Source of the DNA: Toxorhynchites rutilus septentrionalis
Taxonomy: Eukaryota; Arthropoda; Insecta; Diptera; Culicidae
Direction: 5' to 3'
NCBI RefSeq assembly: GCF_029784135.1
Contig: NC_073745.1
Span: 84,229,650 to 84,293,649 of the forward strand
DNA: 64,000 nucleotides
The notes below the pieces were generated by a model. It did not search any database. It was given only the letters and a program-made list of their open reading frames with translations, and had not been told where the DNA came from. Positions 33,265 to 43,200 of the stretch are shown here, piece by piece. Position 1 is the stretch's first letter; the number at the start of each line of letters is the position of its first letter. A program made the translations under genes and the position numbers.

Positions 33265-33480
33265 GGTCCTTTTCAGGATCACAAAATTATCTTCAATCTA
33301 AAGAGTTTATTGTTTTGTTATCACTTGATATTCCCATTTTGTTCGGCTAAACCTTCCTGTTTAGCGATTTGTTGCCACTCGCTTTCACAGCTTTCACAGT
33401 TGGAAAATTTCTTCCCATCCAGCTTTGTGACATGTTGTACAGTAAATTACATTCAATGCGACGTGCCGAAGCGCCACTCA
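33265..33480 (-). pseudogene. histone H2A 3' fragment plus opposite stem-loop
   Basis: 33300-33480 (minus) repeats the C-terminal and 3' part of pseudogene A (GGCACGTCGCATTGAATG; TGGATGGGAAGAAATTTTCC). Directly beside it, but on the plus strand, is GGTCCTTTTCAGGATC (33265-33280), a histone stem-loop in the opposite sense. This suggests the remains of two convergent histone units. No 5' coding part is found for either. Confidence 0.6.
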
Positions 33481-33876
33481 ATGTCGCATTGGAGGCGATT
33501 TTAACCTGTAATTAAACATTTGCGATGACAGTGGTACAGTGTCGACTTTCAATGTGGGGTCATAATTTGGATCTCTATGTTTACAAAAATGTCCAACTAA
33601 ATAAGTCGCATTACATGTCCGTCCAATTAGCTAAATGTCGAACTAATTGTAAATTACTGTACTTTCAATCTGGAAACAATTTAAGAATTGGTGAGAATTG
33701 AATAATCAGGAAAGTCCCCAACTATCAATAAGCTCAGAACAACTGCCAAATTCACATACTCATCAGATCCTGGAAAACAAATGATGAAAAAATCAATTTA
33801 TGTTTTATTATTATTTTGGATAATGTTTTAGAAAGCATTGAACTGTATTTCCTAAACTCTTTTTGGAAGGTTTAAT

Positions 33877-34440
33877 GGCCCTGAAAAGCGCCTTGTTTTA
33901 TGGAATGGTTCCAACTTAGAAAACTTAGTACTCGTGGTTTTGAAAAAACCCATTTCGAACGCCCTCGATGCCGCCTTGTTCTGGATTGGCCACCAAAGCA
34001 GTTTGTATAAAGAACAAACTTTTTTCTTCTGCTACCTGATGCCGTTTTGCGATTGCGTTTGCCACTCGCCACTCGCTGCAACTGCCTGTTGTCTTGATGT
34101 CCACCGAACCGAATGTGTTCTGTTCCGAATGCGGGTTTTCTTATCGTCGCGAGCAGCTTTGCCAGCTAACTTGATCACTTCGGCGGCCGAAACTATATAA
34201 CGCCGGCTAGGTGGACTGGTGCACTGGTACTAACGCGCTCGGCCTAGCTACCCTTGCGGGGAACTCCAGATCAACACGGTTCGAGCGGGATTTTGCCTTT
34301 CCCTTCACTTTTCCTCCTTTACCATGTCCAAACATGGCTGCTTGGGTTGGTTTGTTGATGTGTTGTGATGCGAACCGATGTGGTGTACGGTTTGAATGAG
34401 AATGATCGTTACGGCAGCGGAGCGGGGATTTTTAAGCTGA
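33877..34440 (-). pseudogene. histone H2A pseudogene B
   Basis: A minus-strand ATG at 34335 opens MFGHGKGGKVKGKAKSRSNR, close to the H2A N-terminus. LEFPARVARPSALVPVH is a compressed version of the next part, with a deletion. After stops and a frameshift, AAEVIKLAGKAARDDKKTRI restores the H2A helix region. A TTAAAAAT box is about 95 nt upstream. GGCGCTTTTCAGGGCC (33877-33892) is the histone 3' stem-loop. The spacing from the last H2A-like residue to the stem-loop is longer than normal, as in copy A, so both copies share an insertion and probably a common decayed ancestor. Confidence 0.8.
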
Positions 34441-34590
34441 CTGGCTGGCTCGAGAATTACGCATGTGTGAGACTGCGACCAATGTTTCGTTCATTTTTTT
34501 CTTTTTCCTTTCCAATCGTGCTTCATTCTATTTCGCTGCTGCTCTGGTTGCCCGTTTTGGTTGGTACGATTTGAGGAGCACAAAATGGAC

Positions 34591-34853
34591 CAATCAAAAA
34601 TGGGCACATAGTGCATTTTGACAATGCTTGATATTTCACAATTATTCAATTATTTATCTCAAGAAAAATGAAATGTTATCCGTTATGATAGATGCGTAGA
34701 TATATTTCCTATCAATTGATGCAAAAACCTTTGCGATCTATTGAGAAATGCTCGAGTTATAAGCGTTCCAAATCTTGCATTTTTTCCTACTTGTTCAGTG
34801 CCTAGATTTCCATTTCACCACCTATATCTTCCGGTTAGACGTAGTCCTACGTC
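34591..34853 (-). mobile_element. hairpin-motif element, reverse copy
   Basis: It reads, from 34853 leftward on the minus strand, GACGTAGGACTACGTC, TAACCGGAAGATATAGG, AAAAAATGCAAGAT, AACGCTTATAACTCGAGC, GCATCAATTGATAGG and TCTACGCATCTATC. This is the same block order as at 21465 and 38257. It lacks the minisatellite; the copy stops near 34591. Confidence 0.65.
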
Positions 34854-34897
34854 AAAATGTGAATGTTTGAAGGTATTGATAACAAAAAATAAATTTT

Positions 34898-34928
34898 GGG
34901 CAGGACGAAGTTTTCCGGGTCAGCTAGT
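34898..34928 (+). mobile_element. Helitron-like 3' terminus, second copy
   Basis: GGGCAGGACGAAG, then CCGGGTCAGCTAGT ending at 34928, matches the terminus at 3289-3314 and ends in CTAGT. Both copies are preceded by a TTTTGGGC junction. Confidence 0.4.
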
Positions 34929-34954
34929 ATATAGATAAAATCGCGACCGGAATA

Positions 34955-35065
34955 AATGGCAGCAAAAAGCAATTGCAATAGAAACGACCGCTCAGAAAAG
35001 CTTAATTTCTATTATAAATTAATATTTCGTTTTCGTTTTTCGAAATTTAATCTGAGGTCAATGTA
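34955..35065 (-). mobile_element. MULE-like element fragment
   Basis: GACCGGAATAAATGGCAGCA, CAATAGAAACGACCGCT and TTTTTCGAAATTTAATCTGA reproduce, in reverse orientation, the right arm and subterminal part of the element at 29149-29693. It is truncated on the right at about 35065. Confidence 0.65.
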
Positions 35066-35069
35066 ATGG

Positions 35070-35156
35070 AGTCGGAGTCGGAGTCGGAAGGAATTTCATA
35101 GCATTAGGAGTCGAAGTCGGAGTCGGAAAAAATTTACCGACTTCGACTCCGACTTC
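35070..35156. repeat. GGAGTC-type microsatellite, inverted
   Basis: Hexamer-like GGAGTC units on the plus strand (35070-35125) face their complement (GACTTCGACTCCGACTTCC, 35139-35157), so the stretch can fold on itself. Confidence 0.75.
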
Positions 35157-35212
35157 CAGTTAAATTACCCAATAAAATCAAAATATTTACTCGAAAGGGC
35201 CTGGTTGGGTAA

Positions 35213-35447
35213 AGTGCGATTCACATACAACATCCACGTCACGTTCACGTTCCGTCCCGTCATGTTTCGTCAATTATTCTTCCAAGCAGTTCTTATGCAG
35301 ACATTCACATACACCGGCAACGGGAACCTCGACTTGCCGTCGCTGATGTATGTGAATGCTTCAATAGGAATTCCATGGAAGAATAATTGACGCAACGTGA
35401 CGTGACGGAACGTGGACGTGACGTGGATGTTGTATGTGAATGGCACT
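35213..35447. mobile_element. 235-bp foldback MITE, TAA TSD
   Basis: The arms of about 75 bp (35213-35287 and 35372-35447) start AGTGCGATTCACATACAACA. They contain repeated ACGTCACGT/CACGTTC units and end with ATTATTCTTCCA. A second, inner pair (ACATTCACATAC / GTATGTGAATG) lies within the loop. The flanks show TAA on both sides (35210-35212, 35448-35450), the 3-bp target of PIF/Harbinger elements. Confidence 0.75.
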
Positions 35448-35611
35448 TAAGGGAGTAAAAAGTGCCTTCAAACCAAGGAGCTGGAATTGACAGGTGGTTC
35501 GTTTTCGACAGTATGGGGATAAGGCATGGAAGATGCGAGAGGGGATGAAAAATGACAGCGACTTTTTTTTGTTCATAAACAAAGCAGGTCTAATTTTATG
35601 CTACATAGCGG

Positions 35612-36605
35612 TCCACATCAACATATACCCAAGACGGGTCTATGGTACTAGGTGAGGCCGTTTCGTCACTAAGTTGGTTAGGGGAGCGGTATATGAAAAC
35701 AGTACGGAAGAAAGCAGAAGAGGAATTATTTGCTTGAAGCGTGAAAGAGACAGACTGATCAGGAACGAGCTTCGACACTAGCGTATTGTGTTCTGTTTAC
35801 AAACAAAACACAGTAGACTTCCAAGATGGCTGAAGAGTGGTTTTAGCAAGTTGGCCCACCTTAGGATATACTTCTACGCGCCTTGCATATACCTACGCTG
35901 GACCGGTTTCAATCGAACTAGCTGTTGTGTCTCACAACCCGCACGATCAGGTGAGTCTCCAGCTAAAGCAACAGTCGCCGGGAAACGATATGCATGGATA
36001 TCCACAGCGTATCGCTATCACTCAATCGTAATGGGTCGTCAACGACTAATGCCACCAAAACGAATGGAACTTAGAGCAGTACGGCACAAGCCCGCCGGTA
36101 GTGGCTCTTTTATATACCCACTAGTAAAGCTCCCACAATCGCTGAATTGCCAGTCCCAGCAGCAACGGCAACAACCCTCAAGTCCCATAAAACAGCAATG
36201 CAGACAATAACTTGCAGCTTCGTTAGAGGCGAATGAACTGAAAAGTTTAAAGCCTCTTTAAACCAACATCATCATCATAACTTGCAGCAGTCACCGAAAC
36301 ACAACAATGATGCCAACAGCGTAAACAAAACCAACGTTTATGCACAGCAAACACATAGCGGTATGCGCTTCTCATTGCATGCCATTCGTTATCCTCTTTC
36401 TCGGAAAAACCTAGCCGTTCGTTTGGCCGCTGTCAAATCGAACTCAAGTAATGGCTGAACAGCAGTTCTGACATAACGTTCCACCTTATTATACCGCTTG
36501 CCTCAAACATTGTATAGGGCAAGGCGCGTAGAAGTATATCCTAAGGTGGGCCAACTTGCTAAAACCACGGCCTCACCTAGTACCATAGACTCGTCTTGGT
36601 ATAGG
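35612..36605. mobile_element. TIR element with indel between arms
   Basis: The right arm (about 36515-36605) is, inverted, GCAAGGCGCGTAGAAGTATA ... GGTTTTAGCAAGTTGGCC ... CACGGCCTCACCTAG ... CCATAGACTCGTCTTGG without interruption. The left side has the same two blocks at 35612-35661 and 35838-35890, but separated by 176 bp. Either the left arm gained an insertion or the right arm lost a segment. The interior has no transposase frame. The ORF at 35788-36210 is not supported as a gene. Confidence 0.65.
36222..36260 (+). repeat. short dispersed hairpin repeat, second copy
   Basis: GTTAGAGGCGAATGAACTGA then AAAGTTTAAAGCCTCTTTAA: AGAGGC pairs with GCCTCT. It differs from the copy at 9441 by few bases and lies inside the TIR element at 35612-36605. 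Confidence 0.65.
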
Positions 36606-36799
36606 GTACTAAATAAGAAATTTTGAATATTTTTTGAGGCTATGAGGTTCACCATAAGATCTATGGTAAAAACGTACTTTGGAATTTTTTGCGCGCCATT
36701 CTCGATAGCTTCGAGATAAAGATTTGAAAAAAATACTGAAGGTATTGGAAGTTCGTCAAGAAATGAAGCTCCTCACACAAAGGTTTTTTGCCGCGGGCC

Positions 36800-37232
36800 G
36801 AGATTTGCAGGAACAAGGAAGAAGGAATCTTGACAAACAAACGCGAGGTAATCGAAAGGTGGAGCCAGCATTACGATGAACACCTGAACAGCGCACAGAC
36901 AGGAGACCAAGACGGCCTGATAAGGACTACACCGGTGCAGTGAAGAACGACGACGTACTACTCCCGATGATGGGTGAAGTTGAGGAGACCATTAATCAGC
37001 TAAAGAACCACATAGCAGCTGGTACGGAAGGCCTCGCAGCGGACGAATGCGGTGGGAACAAGAAGAAAAGGAGCCCAACGAGTAAGAAGATTGGACCAGG
37101 TGGAACAGAACTCGGCAAGAATCGGTGCGGCTGGGTGTTGGAGGACTACAGTTATAGACCGGGTTCATTGGTGGGACAATAACATCCAATTTCTTCGTGG
37201 GATGTAACATCATTGTAAATAAATAAAATGTG
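36800..37232 (+). pseudogene. LINE reverse-transcriptase N-terminal relic
   Basis: The plus strand encodes NKREVIERWSQHYDEHLN followed in a shifted frame by MMGEVEETINQLKNHIAAGT. This fits the LINE pattern of a KREVLERWKEHF-like segment and an I..LKNNKAAGxDGI segment before the catalytic core. The rest is deleted or unreadable. It ends in a short AT-rich tail (TAAATAAATAAAATGTG, about 37215-37231) less than 60 bp from the stop codon of the NitFhit gene on the other strand. Confidence 0.5.
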
Positions 37233-37289
37233 AAAGTGATACCCAGATTTATATCTATTACTTTTAACTTATGTTATCGAATATGTTAA

Positions 37290-40200
37290 TCACAACCCCA
37301 TCCTCAGGAATGCCTCCCGGAACTTCTCGGCTTCGGCTGCCATCTCTTCGGGAGACCGTCTCGGTCTTTCCGGATCTTTATCATGCCGGTTCAGTTCACC
37401 ATAGATTTGATCATTCTCCGGAAAATCACCCACATGTCGGGGCATCACATGGCAATGCACCTGGAAGACGGTCTGTCCCGCTTCGGGTCCATCCTGGACA
37501 GTCACAGTAGAGGATGTTGCGTCGTACAGCTTTTCCGCCACCTTCTGGACCTTGCAAACGGTCTGGAACAAATCGTTTATTTCGGCCGGAGTTAAATCCG
37601 GGAGGCGAGCTGCGGAGCGCTTCGTGGATACTAGAACATCTGTGAAAAAGCAATCTTGTTAAGGAAAATTTTGACAATGGTGACAATTTAAGTGCGATGA
37701 AAAATGTTTTGCTTGAAAGGATACGTCCGGGAACAACGCAGCGAATGTTCACGAATGCGTAGCAATGTTCCGACGAGTAGAATACCATCTCTTTGAGAAT
37801 GTCGCACGTTCCGAAACTATACTGTTTCTCGTTGATCTGTGCTCTTGCTGTTCCCCCTCGGTACGACAAATTGTACGTGTCGTCTCTTCGGTGCTCAAAA
37901 CACGGCATATTGTTCCTTACACTCTCCAACCTTCCGAAGTCCAACTCGGTCACAACAACGTCCACATCGTCTGGTCCGCTTTCGCCCAGAATGATACCCC
38001 ACGGGTTGACAACCATGGCGTGCCCGTAGCTTTCACGCTTCTTGTTGTGGAATCCGATTTGTGCCGCCGCCACCACGAAGCACTGGTTCTCGATGGCACG
38101 TGCCCGCAGCAGTACCTCCCAGTGCGCCTTCCCCGTGGACGCCGCAAACGCGGAGGGATAGGTTAGAATCTCCGCTCCCTGCTTCCGGAGCAAAGTGCTG
38201 GCCTCCGAGAAGCGCACGTCGTAGCACTGGAATTGAGAGAAGACGGTATTTTTTTTGACGTGGGACTACGTCTAACCGGAATATATGGGGGGTAAAATGA
38301 AAACCTAAACACAGAACAAGCAGGAAAAAATGAAAGATCTCGAATGCTTATAACTCGAACATTTCTTACTGGATCGGAAAGATGTTTGCATCAATTGATA
38401 GGGAATATTTCCACGCATCTATCGCAACTAACGAAAAGTTATTTCTCATTAGATAAACAATTGAATAACTTTAAAATATTAGGCATTATCTAAACGCCCT
38501 AATTGTCTCGTTTTCATTGGCCCGATTCACGGTTTCCCCCAACACAGCCATCAAAACTTAGCAGCCTTGGGGAAATCGGAATTGCAAATACATGAAAACA
38601 GTGGGACTTTTGTTATCACCGAAAAATGTTCCCTAACACAGACTTCGAAACCAAGCTTCTTCTTCTTCTTCAATGGCACTGCTGCGATTGAGAAATCGAT
38701 GTGTTTGCACATGAAAGTAGGAGGAGCTTTTGTTCCCACCGAGATGTGTTCCCATACAGAGATTTTTAAACCAAGGTGCCTGGAGGTAGTGATCCCCGTT
38801 TTTTGAAATTAATCGCTCATCCACTAATCGAATACTTTTCAGCAGTTTGTTATTCGATACGATTAATCGATCCAAATAATCGATTAATCGATTAATCGTC
38901 ACACTGAGAGAAATAATTAGTTAGACTAATATTTCTCATTTGTTAGAAAGCCATCTGGAATCAAAAAAATGTTCATTCTGCCTGAAAATCAATTATCTTT
39001 TACGCTCCCCTAAACTCGTAAACGAAGCTCATCTCGCATCGACGGCATTGAGCTTCTTTTAGGAGTTTAGGAGAGCGTCAAAGATAATGATTGATTTTCA
39101 GGATAAAACTGCAGCGGCCGTGCGGTTTTTTTGCTCTGGGTTTGGATCGATTAATCGACGTAAATTATTCGTTCGCTTCGATTATTGGTTGTGCAGTATT
39201 CGTTCGATTAATAGTCGATTTCTGTAGGAAGTATTCGAATAATCGATTAATCGAACGATTATCGGGAATCACTACCTGGAGGAAATCGGCATTTCAAATT
39301 TATGCTAGTCGGGGGTATTTTTTGTTCCGACTAAAATGTGTTTCCCTAACACAGACTTCAAATCCATATAGCGTGGGGAAATCGACATTGCGAATTAATA
39401 CAAGTTGGGGGTATTTTTGTTCCGACTAAAATAGGTTTCCCTAACACAGACTTCAAATCCATGGAGCTTAGGGAAATTGGCATTGCAGATACATGTAAGT
39501 CGGGGGTATTTTTATTCCGACTGAAATGTGTTTCCCTAACACACACTTCAAATCCATGGAGCGTGGGGAAATCGGCATTGCGAATTCATACAAGTCGGGG
39601 ATATTTTTGTTCCGATGGAAATGTGTTCCCTAACACAGATTGCAAAACCAAGGTTTCTGGGGGGAATCGGCTCTGCAAATAAATGCAAACTTCGAGTACT
39701 TTTGTCCTCGCTTGCCTTTATGCAGACTAGAATATGTCTGTCCTAACACAATCTTCTGAACTTAGGAACCTGGGAAAATAGTGCAGACACTAGAAGCGAA
39801 TGAACTTTCCAGTTTCAAGCAAATTCGCGGTTCGAGAAGAACGTACACTTGAGAGATGTAAACTTCAAAGGGAAATGTGAATAAAATAATCGTTTGATAT
39901 ATTTTTTTTTGTCTTTATTAGAGAGATTTTCAGTCTTAGGCTGGTTTATCAAACGTTTGATAATTCTTCCATACATATATTTTGTCCTAGGCATCATACC
40001 AAACGTAAAAGGTCTGTCATTAAATCTACTTGTAACGAAGAACAATCTATCACAATGCATGAATTGACTTTACATGGCATTTGTTCAATCTTTTTACTCA
40101 CTGATAAAATACGTCTTGTTCAGATGAGGTTTGGGTAACGAATGACAAAAGTAGTTTTATTATAATCAAGGCTTACTACTATACAATAATTCAACGATTA

Positions 40201-43200
40201 CTATTCTAACAATCCCCCTTAATCTTGAATTATTGAATTCCAAGGGTCTTCCTGGCTTCTTCTAGTTTCACAATTGGAACAGCTTTAGTAAGTGCATCGG
40301 CGACCTGTCCTTCTGTTCTCACATGTTCTAGCTTGATGATGTTCTGCTCCAACTTTTCGCGTATAAAGTGATGGCGAATGTCAATATGCTTGCTGCGAGC
40401 AGAATATCCGACTTCCTTTTCTGCTAGGTGCACAGCACTAAGGTTGTCGCAGCGGATCTGCACAGATTCTGATTTTCCGTACAGCTCCTTCCGTAGTCCA
40501 CGCCACCATAGTGCTTCTTGGGTTGCCGCCGAAACAGCCATATATTCCGCCTCCATTGTAGACAGAGCCACTATGGCTTGCTTTCGGCAAGTCCACGAAA
40601 TCGCACCACCAGATTGCTTGAAGACATAGCCAGTAATTGAACGACGGTTATCGGGATTGTTCGCCCAATCAGCGTCGCTGTAGCCGACGAATCCTTCATC
40701 AGACCTCTCCGAGTAGGTTAGTTTCATCGACTTAGTCCCTTTTAGATATCGAAGTATCCTTTTCGTTGCTGTTCAATGCACATTTCCTGGGTTCTGGCAA
40801 AACTGGCTAACTGCATTGACCGCATAACTAATGTCAGGCCTGGTCGACTGCGCCAGATACTGCAAACTTCCCACAAGCTCTCGAAAAGGCACATTCTCCA
40901 TCAGCTTTTGTTCCTCTTCGGTGTTTGGACACATTTCCTTGGTGAGCTTTTGATTCGGATCAGCTGGTGTATTAACCACGTTGCAATCAGCGATATTAAA
41001 TCGCTGCAGCAGACTGTTGATGTAACTCTCCTGGTCTATCATTACACTTGCTTGCTCTCTGGTTACCCGCATTCCTAAAATCTTGCTGGCCAAACCAAGG
41101 TCCTTCATCCTGAATTTCGTTATCAGTTCTTTCTTCAGTTTTTCCACCCATTGATGGTTGTTGGAGAACACCAGCAAATCGTCCACGTACACAGCAACAA
41201 TCAAAACCGTGTTACCTTCAATCTTGAAGTACACACACGTGTCGTAAGCGGATCTCTTCAAACCGATGCGTTTCAGTTCAGCGTTCAGCTTCTGGTTCCA
41301 CACCCTACTAGCTTGTTTGAGGCCATATAATGCTTTCTTCAGCCGGCAAACTTTCTTCGGTGAAGCTGGATCCACAAACCCTTCAGGCTGAACCATATAA
41401 ATTTTCTCTTCGGCTAGATCTCCCTGCAGAAATGCTGTAATCGCATCCAGCTGATATATCTTGAGGTTCATTCTTGCAGCAATCGACATCAGATACCGAA
41501 TGGTGGCGTACCGAACTACTGGTGAAAAGGTTTCGTTGTAGTCGACGCCTTCTATCTGGGAGTAGCCCTTAATAACCAAGCGGGCTTTGTACCACTCCAC
41601 AGATCCATCCGCATTTGTCTTTACTTTGTAGATCCACTTGCAGCGTAGAGGTTTCCTTCCTTCTGGTAACTCAGCCAAATCCCATGTTCGGTTGTCCATC
41701 AGGGCCTCGTATTCCATCTGCATCGCTTCCTTCCATCGGTCGCTTTCGTGTCCAGTAATCGCCTCGCGAAATGTACCAGGCTCGGCATTCGTATCCATGT
41801 CACGTTTCTGTTCGGGTTGGGACGGGTTTTCAGGAAAAGTATTACAGCTCATAATATAATCACGATACTTGCCTGGGACAGTGTGCTCCCTCGCACTGCG
41901 CCTTACCAACAATTGTGGGTCCTCTGTTTGTGGAGGGAGCACGATGGGTTGTAACTCCTCCTCAACTATCGAATCTGCGTCACTGTAGACCGAATCGTCC
42001 AGAGAATTCTCGTCCTCAGCAGGTTCGTCAGGGTATTCGTCAGTAAGCTCGTCGTTACCTTCAGTTAGCTCAGTTTGACCGTCAACTTCAATCAGCTCAT
42101 TTTGAATTATCAGCTCGCTTCCTTCTGCGATATCCGATGATTCGCCAATTGCTTCGGTGCGCTTAACTTCCATTTCCTCCACGAAGATAACATCTCGGCT
42201 CACCAATACCTTCTTCGTTTTCTTGCTGTACACCCTGTACGCCTTGGAACCTTCACTGTATCCAACAAAAATACACGCTTCGGACTTCCTCTCCCACTTC
42301 TTACGTTTTTCCTTAGGGACGTGTACCATTACCTCCGCTCCAAATATTCGCATGTTTGATACATCCGGTCGTTTTCCGGAAAACTTTTCCTCGGGGGTCA
42401 CTGACAGTCCTTTTGTCGGCGAACGATTGACCACATACGACGCTGCTGCAACTGCTTCCACCCAAAAGCTGTTGTCCAAATTTACATCGAATAGCATACT
42501 CTTCGCTCTTTCCACCAACGTCCGATTCATCCTTTCGGCCAATTCGTTTTGCTCCGGATTATAGGGAGCTGATGTCTCGTGTTAAATTCCTTCCTTCCGT
42601 AAGAAATTCCGGAAATTCCGGTTCACGTACTCTCTTCCATTATCCGTCCGAATCCGCTTGATCCTCTGTCCCGTCTGATTCTCCACCAAAGCTTTGTAAT
42701 CCTGCAACGATTCCAGTACTTCCTCCTTGGACTTCAGAGAATACACGACAGTTTTCCGACTTGCAACGTCAATGAAGGTCAGAAAATAACGACTGTCTCC
42801 CATCGACTCTGATTCCATGGGACCACACAAATCCGAGTGGACCAGTTCCAGTATGCGATCCTCTCGATGTCCCTTTGCTTCAAATGGTTGACGACAATGT
42901 TTAGCTTCAATACATGGTACGCACTTCGCCGGATCCTTCACCTCGAACTCCAAACCAGTCACCATACTTTTCAATCGCTTCATTCCACTGGCTGAGAGGT
43001 GTCCCATTCGCCGGTGCCATAGCTCGTATCTACCGTCTTTGACCAGATTCCCCACGGGCTTCTTCACTTCGGATAGCTTGTACAGGCCATCAACTTCACG
43101 ACCAATCGCAACTATCGCATTGTCCGGATCGACTACTTGGCACTCTTCCTTGGTGAACAACACTCGAAATCCATTCTTGCATACCTTGCTCACCGAAAGT

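Larger units (their letters stand above)
38257..39818 (+). mobile_element. hairpin-motif element with ~95-bp minisatellite
   Basis: The element lies in intron 2 of NitFhit. It starts GACGTGGGACTACGTCTAAC, has the ~270-bp family block, then at least seven minisatellite units marked by CCCTAACACAG or similar (38537, 38631, 38750, then 39344, 39439, 39534, 39628). It ends with CACTAGAAGCGAATGAACTT. Units are 94-95 bp, except one of 119 bp with a TTC expansion. A 488-bp hAT MITE splits one unit. No coding frame is conserved from unit to unit. Confidence 0.8.

Noticed and set aside
35788..36210. 140-codon plus-strand frame
   Set aside because: Lies wholly inside a TIR element and includes its arm; not conserved as protein.
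37290..37639. Separate stand-alone Fhit gene
   Set aside because: A phase-consistent splice (PG|HVLV) joins it to the nitrilase exons, giving the known fusion architecture.
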